From Cladobotryum mycophilum (lineage: Eukaryota > Ascomycota > Sordariomycetes > Hypocreales > Hypocreaceae), in the NCBI GenBank assembly GCA_036429605.1, contig CM071589.1, positions 3,844,001-3,908,000 of the forward strand: a stretch of DNA of 64,000 bases. Direction: 5' to 3'. Position 1 is the stretch's first letter. Every line of letters starts with the position of its first letter. Below the pieces are notes generated by a model. The model was given only the letters and a program-made list of their open reading frames with translations. It had not been told where the DNA came from and did not search any database. Both the position numbers and the translations under genes were made by a program. Of this stretch, positions 44,223-57,559 are shown piece after piece.

Positions 44223-45467
44223 ATGTCCTCGCGTCTTTCAGTTCATGGCTATGATTCTCGCGATCGATCTCGCTCTCGTTCTCCGCGATCCGCTGCCGGG
44301 CCAAGCTCCAGCGAGGTTGTCGCCCGAGACGAATTAAATAAATTGCGAATCATGATCCAGTGTAGGCCAGACCCTTACGATGTCGAAAAAATACCAAAGG
44401 CCTCAATGACCTTTCGTTTTGTGGCGTATTGTTACCAGAAAGCACTCATCATCTTGGAGAGTTCACCGAGCAGAGATGCTCTAGCCCTCATCGGTTGAGA
44501 CAGCTGGAAGTCTTGGACCCGTCGTGCCACGAAACACTTCAATCACATCCCGAATGATGTGACGGAAAGAGGTCAGATGGAACGTCAAGTCGACAAATTC
44601 CTGATGGCCTGTCGAAGAAGCCCTCCGAGTCTTGTTGTCAGCGACCGCGTTTTAGGAGAGGGTGTCACGCAAAGGGTTGATTGGCCTCGGAACGATCCTT
44701 ATGACCCAAAGTGGGGAGCCTTGTTTCGCTTGAACAAGAAAGTAAGTCTAGCTGCTTTTTGGAGTCGAACAACTTCTCTAGATCTCATCATGACTAATAT
44801 GTACAGGTCATTGAGAATGCCCTTGAAGCAGCCGATGCTAACGACACGAGGGATTGGAGTAAGTTTTTGTTTCTGATGAGCTTATCCATTGCACACGAAC
44901 TTGTCCATATGTTCATCGGCTATTTGACCGGTGATTCTTCGAGGGATACGCCGCCCCAAGTCGACTACCGACCCCAAGCCTCTGGATCCAGGGGTGAATC
45001 GGGACGTGCATGGGAGCGTGAAATGTTTGGTTTCCTCACCGAGGCTGTTTATGATCCAAATGATAGGCGCGGGCTGGCCCAGGCCGGAGTCTTCTATGGA
45101 AAACTCAGCAAAGACGAAGGCTGGATTCTGAATCAAGGCTGGATTGAGGAATGGGTAACTGGCAGTATGTTAACCCCCCTCTCCCCTAATGCTGCTAATG
45201 AGCAATAAAAAAACTAACATGTTCAAAGGAATGGGTCTACCCCCTGTGACGGAGGGAAGACAGACCAGCTCCAGGAGAGAGGTGCCCTTCAAACTTCCAG
45301 CTGGGACTAGAACGATGGAAAGGATGCGACAGCGTAACCAGGATGACGCTGACCATGTTGGACAACTTGTTGAGCTTATCAACGAGTTCCCAACTGACAG
45401 GGTTTCGAGGACTGAACTCCAGGATATTATGGGAATGAGTTCTAATATGGGGCTTGTTCGACCCTAA
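44223..45467 (+). CDS. Orphan HExxH protein, possible zinc metallopeptidase
   Basis: Model exons are 44223-44425, 44504-44741, 44807-45164 and 45229-45467, giving 345 residues. The last two introns (GTAAGT...CAG, GTATGT...AAG) are clear. The first, 78 bp with donor GTATTG, is less certain. Reading straight through would instead meet a TGA at 44496-44498, with the same frame open on both sides. The N-terminus is Arg/Ser-rich. Exon 3 carries SIAHELVHMFIGYLTG, an HExxH zinc-binding signature in a hydrophobic helix, followed about 40 residues later by the conserved-looking GESGRAWEREMFGFLTEA, whose Glu residues could supply a third ligand. There is no signal peptide, so it is intracellular if expressed. 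The family is unknown to me. The C-terminus has a helical region DDADHVGQLVELINEFP. Confidence 0.65.
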
Positions 45468-45691
45468 CCTATAGATTTGGGTTGTCTTTTTCTGTTGTTT
45501 CTGTACATCACTGTCGTTCCCGAATGTTCCTGTACGTCAACGTTTGTTTATTATGATACTTCTTGCAATATTAGCCTTGGTCATCACGCAAGGCGCTTTA
45601 GAGGCCCAATCTCACTGTGAAAACTACTATAGCATCTTCGCTCTTTTCAGTTTTGAGTAGGATCTGTTTAAATTCACTTCCCAAGTATGCT

Positions 45692-46999
45692 TTAGTTAAA
45701 AAAACATTTGAGCTTCTCAATCTCGCTCTGAACCACCTGCCTGACTCTCTTCAACTCCTCTTCAAGCTGCTCGCCCTCCCTGTCCCCTGGCAACCACCAC
45801 GGTGCAATGTTTCCTACCAAATTCTCGACACTCAAACCCCTCTCCCACAGTTTTCTGTCGACGCCCGTCCCTGGAGTAGCTATACCGTTCTGTTCCAGCC
45901 TCTCCAAGTATGCATCATACGCCGCCTTTGGCCAATCCCCATCATTGCCAACCGAATCATTCAGGAATTCCTCAATAGGCGAAAAGAACCCCGAAAACTC
46001 AAAGTCTACGACCCCAGTTATTTGTGGAGGCTGCCCAGATACCAGAACATTCCGTGGCGACAGATCGTAGTGAGTAAAGACGAATTTGTGTTGCTTGAAC
46101 CCGGCTCGTTCGAATGCCTCGTCAAGTCCCAATCGAGGAAGACTGTCCGTGATAAAACTACGAACCAGAACCGCGAGAGAGCGGTTTGGTGCGTATACAT
46201 CTGATGTCTGCAGCTCATCTAGCTTCTTCTCAAGCCTTAGCCTGTAGTAGTCGGCAAGGCTGGGGATCGGGGTTTGGGATGTGAGCTCATCCATCAATAC
46301 CCCTCGAACAAGCACCTCGGTTCCACTAGATCCATGAAAAGTTTGTAGATGGATATCTGCAGGCTGATCTTTGTTCTCTTCATTACGGAGACAAGAATTT
46401 CCACAATGCCTTTGGGGAGGGATGTGAAGGCGCCAACTCGTCGCCATATCGGCCAGTTGTCTCATGTTATTCACCATTGATGCCTCATCCAAGTCAAGAT
46501 TGGCTATCGGATCGCCGGGTACTCTCGACATGAGTATCCACCCACTATGGCTTTGCTCTTTCATGCCATCATTCGATGGTAAAATTGTGATGACTGCTTT
46601 CATGTTCCCATCTGGAGATACAAAGGTCGCATTCTTCCCGTCTCCAGACCGAGCATAGACCTTGGGTGTAGGAGTATCCGGGCAATAGGCCTCCAGCAAC
46701 CTCAAAGAAACCACCTCATTCTCAATCTTGTTGGCACCAAAGAATCTTCCGTTGACCTTTAAGACAAGTTCTAATTCTTCATAGCTAGCCAGGTCAGAGG
46801 TTGATGGGATTACTTTCCCGGAATGACTGAGCTTGAGGAAGTAGATCCTATTGTTATATGATTTCCCTATTGGAAGCTGATTGATGGAGATCAACTTTGA
46901 GCTTGGAAAACCATGCTTCACAATGCTGCCAATGGTGCTATGTGACATATGAACGCCATATGTTGGCTGATGAGGCGGGGTCTGTGATCTTGATGCCAT
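45692..46999 (-). CDS. Phosphotransferase (APH/choline kinase-like fold)
   Basis: A single exon of 435 residues. The catalytic loop FTHYDLSPRNVLV (HxDxxxxN type) is followed by the metal-binding Asp in GVVDFEFSGFF, as in aminoglycoside phosphotransferase/fructosamine-kinase-like proteins widespread in fungi. Upstream are a lysine-region beta strand (ELVLKVNGRFFG) and a hinge ILMSRVPGDPI. Such proteins phosphorylate small molecules or are of unknown substrate; none can be assigned here. The ATG at 46999 (MASRSQTPP) is the first in frame. It ends in TAA in an A-rich region. Confidence 0.85.
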   Translation of the reverse strand: MASRSQTPPHQPTYGVHMSHSTIGSIVKHGFPSSKLISINQLPIGKSYNNRIYFLKLSHSGKVIPSTSDLASYEELELVLKVNGRFFGANKIENEVVSLRLLEAYCPDTPTPKVYARSGDGKNATFVSPDGNMKAVITILPSNDGMKEQSHSGWILMSRVPGDPIANLDLDEASMVNNMRQLADMATSWRLHIPPQRHCGNSCLRNEENKDQPADIHLQTFHGSSGTEVLVRGVLMDELTSQTPIPSLADYYRLRLEKKLDELQTSDVYAPNRSLAVLVRSFITDSLPRLGLDEAFERAGFKQHKFVFTHYDLSPRNVLVSGQPPQITGVVDFEFSGFFSPIEEFLNDSVGNDGDWPKAAYDAYLERLEQNGIATPGTGVDRKLWERGLSVENLVGNIAPWWLPGDREGEQLEEELKRVRQVVQSEIEKLKCFFN

Positions 47000-47398
47000 T
47001 CTCAAGGTAGAATAGAGTTGAATGTTAAAAAGAGGATGACTTGGTTCCTAATTAATAACGATATTTACTTATATACTCAGTTGCTTTATAAATCATTTCG
47101 TTCCTATCGTAATTCGTGTTGTTCAATTGATGGTGTCGTTGGCCAGTGACTCATTCAGCAGCGGTGTTTGCAGTAGCTTCATGCACAGCCATCTCAACAT
47201 CTTTCGGCCAAAACTGGCGATCCAAATTAGGTATCACTGAGCGAAAAGGAGCGGTATAATCTGTTATTACCTTCCAAGGTTGCGATCATATATTCATCGC
47301 CCATAAGGGATTATTCCCCACTCGCCCTGTTCGTAGACTTTGGTAAGCTTGATATAGAGATTGAGATCAAATTGATGGAGTCAAAGTCAAATGAGCGT
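47000..47398. other. Intergenic, nothing recognised
   Basis: A short spacer between the kinase promoter and the 3' end of the decarboxylase gene. AT-rich, no gene or repeat seen. Confidence 0.5.
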
Positions 47399-48233
47399 TT
47401 AATTCCCAAGATCCAGTCTCTTCTCGATGACTTTTACAATATCTTTCCATTCCATCATGCCGCCACCACCCACATCCCCACAAGCAAGTGCTTTCTGTAC
47501 ACAGTTAGAATCAGCGCGCATCATCAATTTGGTCTTCAGTACTGGTGCCATGTAGAATGTGGCATTCAGACGTCCTAGCTATATCTGGAGACAGTAGATC
47601 ACGTACCTCGATAGGTTTCAACACCTCGAACCAACCTTGTTTAGCAGGCTCAATCGTCATAGCTTCATCTTCGTTCTTGACGCCCCAGTCCTCCTCAAGG
47701 ACTCGGATGTGATTGGCAGTAACAGGCTGTAGCCACATGGCAGTATTCATAGCTGGGGCTACCATGATTCTTTTTCTCCCCTTGCCATCAACCAGCCCCG
47801 TCGTGTCCCATGCCCTAACAACACTGAGGAGTAAGTTGTCTGACATGCCATAGACAATCTTGGCCAGCGTGTTGGCGCTTAGTGGCACGATAAACATGAT
47901 GTCTGCCCATTTTCGCAAATTTATATGCAAGATGCCGCCGCCCCTTGTCCAAGCATCCGTCCATTCGTCCTCATCTAGATGAACGCCGTCGACATTTGGA
48001 AGTGAGGCTAGAGAGGAGAGTGTAGGCTGCTCTGCGGACTCTCCATTAAAGAATTGGGACGCAGATTTGGTGAGGATGACACGAATGGAGAGATTTGGAT
48101 AGTGCTCCAATGTCGAGATGATGCTATTTAACTTGACGACTGCGACAGAGCCGCTGGCCGCCAGCAGTAGATGTTTTTTGCTGTCATTAATGGTAGCGGC
48201 AACCGCATCGGCTGGTGTCAGAGAGCCAGCCAT
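47399..48233 (-). CDS. Phosphopantothenoylcysteine decarboxylase (PPCDC/Hal3-type flavoprotein)
   Basis: The exons are 48233-47607 and 47494-47399, with a 112-bp intron (GTACGT...CAG); the product is 240 residues. It catalyses the FMN-dependent decarboxylation of 4'-phospho-N-pantothenoylcysteine in CoA biosynthesis. The family triad is visible: His103 in ILHINLRKWAD, Asn163 in APAMNTAMW, and Cys214 in ALACGDVGGGG, the last in exon 2. PLSANTLAKI and the block ending in NLLLSVVRAWD complete the flavoprotein fold. It lacks the acidic tail of yeast Hal3/Vhs3, so it resembles the plain plant/animal enzyme. All catalytic residues are present, arguing for activity rather than a purely regulatory role. 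Exon 2 is needed for the Cys. Confidence 0.93.
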
Positions 48234-49083
48234 TATTTTTGTATAAATAATATCAAGTTATGCGCTGCCTATACTTATACGAGTTCGTAGCATGTAGATG
48301 ATAGTGATGTGAGTGATTGAATTGTCAGCAACAGTCACCAGTGGAACCTTGATGGAATCATGCACGTGACCCCACTGAGAGATTCTTCATGACATGACTT
48401 GTTCGTCTCTAAATGTGAAAGACATAGATATCAACATACTCGTATCGAGGGAGCTCATACTTTTGATAAATTAGATCAACCATGCATAATATTTGTAAGC
48501 AAAGGGATTGGGGAACTTGATGGATCGAATTGTGGTTCATTGGGCGAGCTGCTTCCAGGTCCTGGACTGCGGGGCAATGAAACCACAGTGAGTGAACCTG
48601 GAATGAGACGTCCCCCTGATCCAGTAATCGCCGTTTAAATACGGACACGGCATTCTGAGTTTGTATTCTGATCTCGAATGAATATACTGATCTCTTCCTC
48701 CATACAGAAATTAGGAAATGGATACGCCACGGTCATGAGTCTTGAACAAAACTTGTTCCCCGCACTTGGGGGACGATATAAGTCATGATGCCTCTGTGCG
48801 GAAGAACCAGCATTTTAGCACGTATGCGATGAAAATAATGACAGGCAAGTAAAGGGGTGGAACATACTAATGAGCAAGTTTCTGGTCACTCGATTGGTGC
48901 TGTCGTCGATTGGATCAAATCAAGTACCGGATGGTGCGTTTGAAGCGGAGGTATATGGTTGTGCTTAACATATGACTATTTGAAAGGTCAGACCAATGAT
49001 TTTCAGCGTCGAATAGCAATAAAGCTCTTTATTTGATTGAATCATAATATACAGGAACTATTCCTTCTATTTTCCCTCATACA
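48234..49083. other. Intergenic, nothing recognised
   Basis: Promoter of the decarboxylase gene at the left and the 3' flank of the dihydroxybenzoate decarboxylase at the right. No gene, RNA or repeat seen. Confidence 0.5.
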
Positions 49084-50823
<1,740 letters not shown>

Positions 50824-53212
50824 ATGCCGCGGCCAAAGGTTCATCCCAGCCAGCGCCAACGTGCAGCCGAGGCGTGCAATTTCTGCCGCTCTTCCAAGAA
50901 AAGATGCAGTGCAACGGTCCCTTGTACTGCGTGCCAAAGGAGAGGCATTGGCGCCTCGTGTTATCTTACTAACCGACCAAGGGGCTCTAGAACGGTTCCG
51001 ACACGTAGACGAAGCTCTGCATCGGCACTATCGGGCTCGTCACCAGCTCGCGTGGATGATAGTTCCGAAGTTGCCGATGCGGGTCCAGATCTGCAGCCCA
51101 TAGTCCCACAAGATCAGGGGTTGAATCCATTCACATCAATTCCAACCCGGGGATGGAGCTCAACTGCCGCCCCAGCATCTACTGGCCAAGACTACCAGCC
51201 AATCTCGCCATCGGAGTCCCGAATCAGTGCAGTGGAGGCTACGGGAAGCCGGAGTGATCGTGCCCCGGATTCAGCGGCGCCGAGATCTGCATCTCCGGCA
51301 ATCGGACGGGAATCCCATGCTCGCATGTTACTGAATCTCCGAGGAGAGCGAGGTAGGTCTAATTATCCGTTCTAATTACAATGACTAACGCGAAGCTATA
51401 GTCTATATTGGCGGAGCAGCTTCTCTTTCATTCCTTCAATTCGTCAGGGAAACAGTAGCTGCGCAGATTGGTCCATCACAGTTCTCACACAATGACAAGA
51501 GCGATAGCATGCTGGAGACAGAACCGGCCACTGGCCGATCCAATTCTTTGGAACTGTCGGAATGCAGCATTGACATGAACTGCAGTCTAGAATATGCTCG
51601 CATCTTCCAGGCCGCAGTAAGCTTATATCTGTTCCTACGAATGAGAATATCAGTAGCTAAACTGTCAGTAGACTGCAGGTTTCTTGGACATATTCTCGCC
51701 AACAGAGATTGAAGGTCTCTTGACCCAGGCGAGAGCCGACGACACTGGTTCAATGAACCCATGTCAAAAGGCAACCGCCGACTTAATCGTGGCAATTGGT
51801 GCACAATGCAAATCCCCTATAGATGCCCAGCAGACGGGACAACCATACTTCCGCCAAGCTCAACGTAGTGCATTTTCTGGCATGCTAGAGGATCCAAATA
51901 TTCACATGGTCAGGGCATTTCTTCTCATGGCATTTTACATGTTGGGCCAATGCCGCCGAAATACCGCTTTCATGTATCTTGGCATTGCGGTACGAGCAGC
52001 GGTTGCACTGGGTATGCACAGTCGCGAGTCTTATACTGATATGAAAAGTCTGGTGCATCAAACCAGGTATGTCGACGGAGAATAATATGCAACAATAGAG
52101 AACAGGCTAACTATCTGCACAGGCTACAGGTATGGATGAGTCTGTGTATTCTCGATATGCTAGTGTGTTCCCTTCTAGGCAGACCTCCAGCAACGGCCTG
52201 TTTGCGTTCCGAACTTGAGAATAGTCTCATTGACCTGTCCCATGACTGGAAAACTCATCAGCAAGATAGTGTTGCATGCCTCTTTGCATCATACAAAATT
52301 CTCTCCATTATTAATGAGAGTATTGACATGCTGTACGTCAAAAAGGTCGCGTCGATCGCGCTGGTAGAGCAGTTTCTCAACAGGATTGAAGACTGGAGCC
52401 GTAACCTACCGGACTTTTTACGTGGCCCATCTGGAACACTCCGTGGATCTGCACCAGAAAAGGCTACGCTGGGTAGTATTCACGTCTCTTGTCTATACTA
52501 CTTTGCCGTCACACTTGTTACTCGACCTGTTCTCATATCTGCATTGACATCCCAAACGGTTGCAGGAACAGTGTCACCATCACCACTAGCATCAGCATGT
52601 CTTGATGCAGCGGTATATCTAGCACAAACATGTGCTGATGCGCACAAGGCGGGGTTGCTTTTGGGCAATATGTGCTTGATGAAGTATGGAAATCCCTTGG
52701 ATGTCTCAAAACTAATGACTGCTGACATATTACTATAGGGCTCTCGTGTTTGCCGCTGGTCTAATCCTTGGCTTTGACATGTTTGCAAAGAGGGAGATGG
52801 ACTATGAAGTTGAAACCGCATTCAACAGCGCAAGGGGGTGCTTGACTTTTTAGCAATACAGAGCCCACAGGCAGCACACTACTCTGAGATTCTCACTTTG
52901 CTATCGAATGCCATACTAGAACAACGGAAGAAGCTGGCTGCGCGACGACGAAGCAGATATGTTGGACGAATATTCACTCTCAATGGAGGGAAAGGTTCCG
53001 ATGAGGGAGATATGGCAAATGGGTCCATGATTCAACAACCAATACTGCAGACCAACAACGCCGGGTTGCTTGTCGGAGAAACAAGTGGAGCTTGGTTCAC
53101 TGGTGAGCAGCCGGATATGGACAGCGATGCATTGCGTGGCTGGGACAGTCTGGACCTATGCCAGTGGGATAGCTTCCCGTTTAACAGCCCGAGAGTTTTT
53201 GATACCGAATGA
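50824..53212 (+). CDS. Zn2Cys6 transcription factor with fungal_trans domain, with an apparent frameshift
   Basis: The exons are 50824-51352, 51402-51616, 51672-52066, 52123-52683 and 52739-53212, giving about 724 residues with the frame repaired. The N-terminal binuclear cluster is C-N-F-C-R-S-S-K-K-R-C, then C-T-A-C and C-Y (residues about 17-45). It is followed by a Ser/Pro-rich linker and the middle homology region (IFSPTEIEGLLTQARA, MAFYMLGQCRRNTAFMYLGIAVRAA with AVALGMHSRES, then RLQVWMSLCILDMLVC). It is transcribed away from the dihydroxybenzoate decarboxylase and next to the monooxygenase, suggesting a pathway-specific regulator. In exon 5 the frame stops after RGCLTF. One extra G in the run 52834-52838 gives RGVLDFLAIQSPQ and opens the remaining 124 codons. 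The exon 3 acceptor was set at 51672 because the alternative AG at 51678 breaks frame. Confidence 0.9.
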
Positions 53213-54253
53213 TATTTTTTCCGGAACATGAAAACTTTTACTGTGCAATTTGGGCATCTGAGACAGTGTCAGTCGCCCCAAACACACATTGGTTGCATCA
53301 CTTCTCCACCAAGCTGCTGACTATCAACATAGACTAGTCATTACATTTCTTTCAATCTGTAGAGTCGCGCATTAGCAGAGGATATCAGCACACATGTATC
53401 AGCACCAGCCTCGCTACTATGAACAGGTGGCGTTGTCCGCCCAAAGAAGTAATGAAAGGGGCGACCGCTTAACGTATATAAATCTCCCTACCAGCCATCT
53501 TTTCCACTCCTTGGCGCCTCCTATCTACCGTCGGCGTCGTTGCCAAGTTGTACAGCATAGAGTTGGAACTTATGGCGTTCCCAAGACACGGCCGATCCAT
53601 GCAGGGTGGGCTCAATCGTCAAGGGTTATGCCAAGGTTTTGGATTCTCATCTGTGACCTTGAACGTATGGGTATACCGTACTCCGTATGACTTGAGAGAT
53701 TCCTTAGCCGCTTCGTTACATCGACAATGAGGGAAAATACCGCTCCAAGCCGAAGTGGCGAATAATCGGTTGCGGGCACATCGGGTATGACCCTTGTCTC
53801 TGAGCGGTTATACTACCCTGACGGTCCCTGACCGCATTAGGTGTCTTAGCCGACGGCATCCGTGTCCACCCTCGAGGATGTTTCGGGGGGATTGTGGTGT
53901 GTGTATCGTTGCGTGTGCATCTCGTCAGGGTGAAGGGGAATCGACGCCAAGAAAGGCGGATATTGCATGGATCGAGCCAATGAAGATTCTGCGTCATGTT
54001 TTTTTCGATGAACAAACTTTTTTCTTTCCTTGGTTACGGCGACGGAAAAAGAAATCAGGTTATGAGGGCACGTGAAGTAAGACGGAGAGGTCATACATAA
54101 ACCTCTTGTGTAACCGTTCTCGTCATGATGGACTGAACGACATGAACTGCTATTTCTAATAACACCTAAATAATCCTTATCATAGCTTTATATCTTTATT
54201 TATTCCTTTATTATCATATTTTACTATCAAACCAAAATCATACTCTATTCAAC
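53213..54253. other. Intergenic, promoter of the salicylate-hydroxylase-like gene
   Basis: About 1 kb, no gene seen. The last 100 bases are AT-rich with TATATC and a CAAACCAAAATCA leader before the ATG. Nothing else recognised. Confidence 0.5.
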
Positions 54254-55894
54254 ATGGGTTCAAATTTCACAACTGGTTGGAGACAACTCAACGTCGGTGT
54301 CATAGGTGGTGGTATCGGCGGCATGTCTGTTGCCATTGCCCTGCGCCGCGCCGGTCACCACGTCACCATCTACGAGAAGCACGATTTCGTTGGCGAAGTT
54401 GGCGCCTCAGTTTCGTGTGCGGCCAACGGCACGCGGTGGCTGCATGAGTGGAAAGTCGATGTCGAGAAAGGCGACCCGGTGGTTTTGAGAAAGCTCATTA
54501 ACAGAGACTGGAAGACGGGAGAGCCAGTCAGTGTGTACGACTTGAGCGATTACGAGGAGCGATGGGGATACGTTTACAACATGTTTCATCGACAGTATAT
54601 GCACCAGATGCTAAAGGATACTGCTTTGGAAGAGGAGGGCGAGGGTGTACCGGCCAAGTTGCTGGTCAACCACAAGGTATGCAACGCTGAGGAATGTGTA
54701 CCGTTGCAGGTAATGGCTGACATGAGACATAGTGTCAAGAAATTGATTTCAACGCGGGAACCATCACATTTGAGCACGGAGTCAAAGTACAGCACGACCT
54801 CATTGTCGGTGCCGACGGTATCGGTTCAGTTGTCCGACGCCACTTAGGCATTCACCCGGAGAAGAAGCCCTCGGAATCCAGCTGTCTGCACGCCAACGTC
54901 ACAACCGAAGAGGCCGTCAAGCTCGGACTCGTCGACTATTCACAGGACAGCGCCCTGCAGTACTGGGGCGGCCAGGAAGGAAAGTGGGATAAGATTGTGT
55001 TGTCGCCCTGCAACGGCGGCAAGCTGCTTTCCTACTACTGCTTCTTCCCTCGCTCGGTTGGCGATTACACCAACCACACGTGGGGCAATGATGATAGGCC
55101 GGTGGAGGAGCTTCTGGCACCGTATCCGAATCTGGATCCCAAGGTGTTGGCTCATTTGAAGATTGGCAAGGAGATTCAGCCCTGGCGTTTGTGGGTGCAG
55201 TAAGTGGCTTCCTCCTATACTTTTGACACGACGGTCGTGCTAATACTGTAACCACAGTGAGCCATATCCTTATATTCACAAGGGCATGGTTTGCCTCTTG
55301 GGTGATGCTGGACACCCGGTATGTATTCTTCATCTCCTGTGCCATGAGCATCGACTAACAGCAATGCGCAGATGATGCCTCACCAAAGTCAAGGTGCATG
55401 CATGGCCATTGAAGACGCCGCCGCTCTTGGAATCGTCTTTAGCAAAAAGTATTTTAGCGGCAGCATCGCCGAAGCACTTTCAGTGTATGAGACTGTTCGA
55501 CTTCCCCGGGTGACGAGGGTGCAATGCGCAGCTGCCAAAGCCGCCTACAATATCAATGAGAGAATTGGTGTGTATTCCAGTGATCTAACTCGGTCAGCAC
55601 ACACAAGCTAACAAGATCTTTAGGATTCTCGCAAAACAAGAATATTCCTACCTACAAGGTTGAAGACGAGAAGAAGAAGCTCACGATCGAGGAGATGAAT
55701 GCGTATGTCCCCCTCCAAGTCCCGCTCACAGCACTACAAATATACTAATATTATCCTTTAGATATGACATGTACAAGGACGTTGAGCAGATCCTTTCCGA
55801 GAAACGGGGCATCAAGTATCAGGACAAATTTATTCGAGGTTTACCAGTCGGGCTGGAATTGCCCAGCGGGATCACCATCGGGCAGGATAACTAA
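54254..55894 (+). CDS. FAD-dependent monooxygenase, salicylate hydroxylase-like
   Basis: Six exons: 54254-54676, 54733-55199, 55258-55318, 55372-55567, 55624-55702 and 55762-55894, all GT-AG and frame-preserving; the product is 452 residues. The FAD-binding motifs of class A flavin monooxygenases are intact: GVIGGGIGGMSVAIAL (residues 15-30), GADGIGSVVRRHLG (DG motif), and across an intron [22 protein letters not shown]. Salicylate hydroxylases decarboxylate and hydroxylate salicylate to catechol with NADH and O2; relatives act on other hydroxybenzoates or nicotinate derivatives. Its place between the regulator and an intradiol dioxygenase fits a catechol-forming role. No frameshift is seen. 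A run of about 17 A followed by about 9 G directly after the stop is unusual. Confidence 0.9.
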
Positions 55895-56405
55895 AAAAAA
55901 AAAAAAAAAGGGGGGGGGACAAGGGATGATTTGCAAGGCATATATCATGTACGGATTAAAGCGGGCGTTTTTGTTTTATTTTTACGGTTATTTGAATCAA
56001 GATTTAGATGTTTTAAGCAATTCTCGCAAATTCTTGTGATGTTTTCTAAGCCTCAGCAGTTTGTAAGTCATTGAGGATGCGTGACCCTAGATACGATCAT
56101 GGAACTCTACTATGAGACTATCTCAACTTCACTCAGCGTTATAAAAGATGCATCACTCTTACTGTTATTCCCTTTGATTGGGTCATTTAAGTAAATTTAA
56201 CAGAAGATATCTACCTATACACTGATGGTCTACTGAGGTGCATGAATAAGAGAAATGAGCAAAAGCACAGACAAGATGATATGAACTTAATGAATCAATC
56301 TGCTAAAAGTAAAAGAGAACCGCTGATCATTACACCAGGACCAAGTCCACGCCATACAAGCCCAAAGCTACCATTATATCATCCCTCCCCAAAACAAGCC
56401 ACTCA
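55895..56405. other. Intergenic between convergent genes
   Basis: Starts with the A/G homopolymer block (to about 55918), then AT-rich 3' flanks of the monooxygenase and the dioxygenase. No gene seen. Confidence 0.5.
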
Positions 56406-57559
56406 CTACATCTTGGCAAGCTGAACATTATACTCCAACTCCAACTGTGCCTCCGGGTCATTCTTCCTGGGCGTAAACTCGACTGTCAGACCCTCCTTGA
56501 CAGCAAATACAGAATCGTCCTCGAGGTATTTCGAGTCCTTGTCGAAGATTTGTGTAGTCAAGGGCTTGAATCCTTCGGCAGTAACCTATGCCACGAATTA
56601 GCGACTTCTCCTATAGTCCATGAGAGGGTGATTTTTGAAGGTCATACAATGAGATGGATGTGTGCGGGTCGGTATTCGTGTCGGTCCATGAGTTTGAGGA
56701 GCTGTCCTGCAGGACCATCGTCTGGGATCTATGACTCTTGATGTTAGTATTGGAATCGAAGAAGGGTTTCTGAGCGGTCATCTTACCGGGTAGGGTGTTG
56801 GACGGAGACAGTAGAATGAGTACCGGCCCTCAGAGTCGGTGATGAACTTGCCACGCAGATTGCAATCGACCTGATTGTCATCCTGCTGTTCATATAGACC
56901 TATTTCCTTTGGATCAGCAAACTACACTCAAGTCTAATCTTTCTTCTTCTTCTTCTTCATTACATACCATTTGTAGAAGCCTGCCAAACATCCACAGACG
57001 CACCCGCCAACGGCTTCCCCGTCTCCGTGCAAGTCACCCTCCCGTACATGAACGTAACCTCCGCGTCCTCTGGCGTATCGAAGCTGATGGTGGTTCCGTT
57101 TCCCCGAATCGGGGCGTCAGCTCGCCAGAAGGGTCCGAGGATGGCGGATGAGGTGGCGGGTATGGAGTTTTTGCTGGCGACTCGGTAGGTGATGTCGTCG
57201 ACGAGTCTACAAGTACGTTCCCGCAGTTAGTATCAAAGAGACAGAAATAATAAGTGTGGAAGAATGAATGAATGAATAAATGAATGAATGAATACATACG
57301 ATTCAAGACCAAGAATATCGCAAAGCAATTGCCCTTCGTTTCGTTTACCGTCGCTCATCTTGCCAGCCCAGTTAATCATATTGACGCCGAGCGTCCACTC
57401 CTCGAGCGTCAGGTCAACCTCGCGCGCAAAGTCGTGAATGTGCTGGATAAAGGAGCCCATGACGGTGCGTAGCCTGGGGTCAGTGTTTGGGCCCATGGCT
57501 GCGATGACCTGTTGGGTGAATTCCTGGCCGAGGCCTTGGGTCCCTGTCTGTGAAGACAT
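56406..57559 (-). CDS. Intradiol ring-cleavage dioxygenase (catechol 1,2-dioxygenase type)
   Basis: Five exons: 57559-57300, 57206-56968, 56899-56787, 56728-56648 and 56585-56406, all introns GT-AG; the product is 290 residues. It splits catechol between its hydroxyls to cis,cis-muconate using non-haem Fe(III). The iron ligands sit at family spacing: Tyr169 (GLYEQQ), Tyr203 (RPTPYPIP), His227 and His229 (YRPAHIH). The N-terminal helical dimerisation region (residues 1-90), the block SAILGPFWRADAP and the later DVWQASTNG are also typical. It lies tail-to-tail with the salicylate-hydroxylase-like gene and would consume catechol from it or from the decarboxylase. Hydroxyquinol dioxygenases are close relatives, so catechol is likely but not certain. 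Intron 1 has a (GAAT)n repeat abutting the donor. Confidence 0.94.
57264..57293. repeat. (GAAT)n microsatellite inside intron 1 of the dioxygenase
   Basis: Tandem GAATGAAT/AAAT units ending within about 6 bases of the 5' splice site at 57299. Confidence 0.85.
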
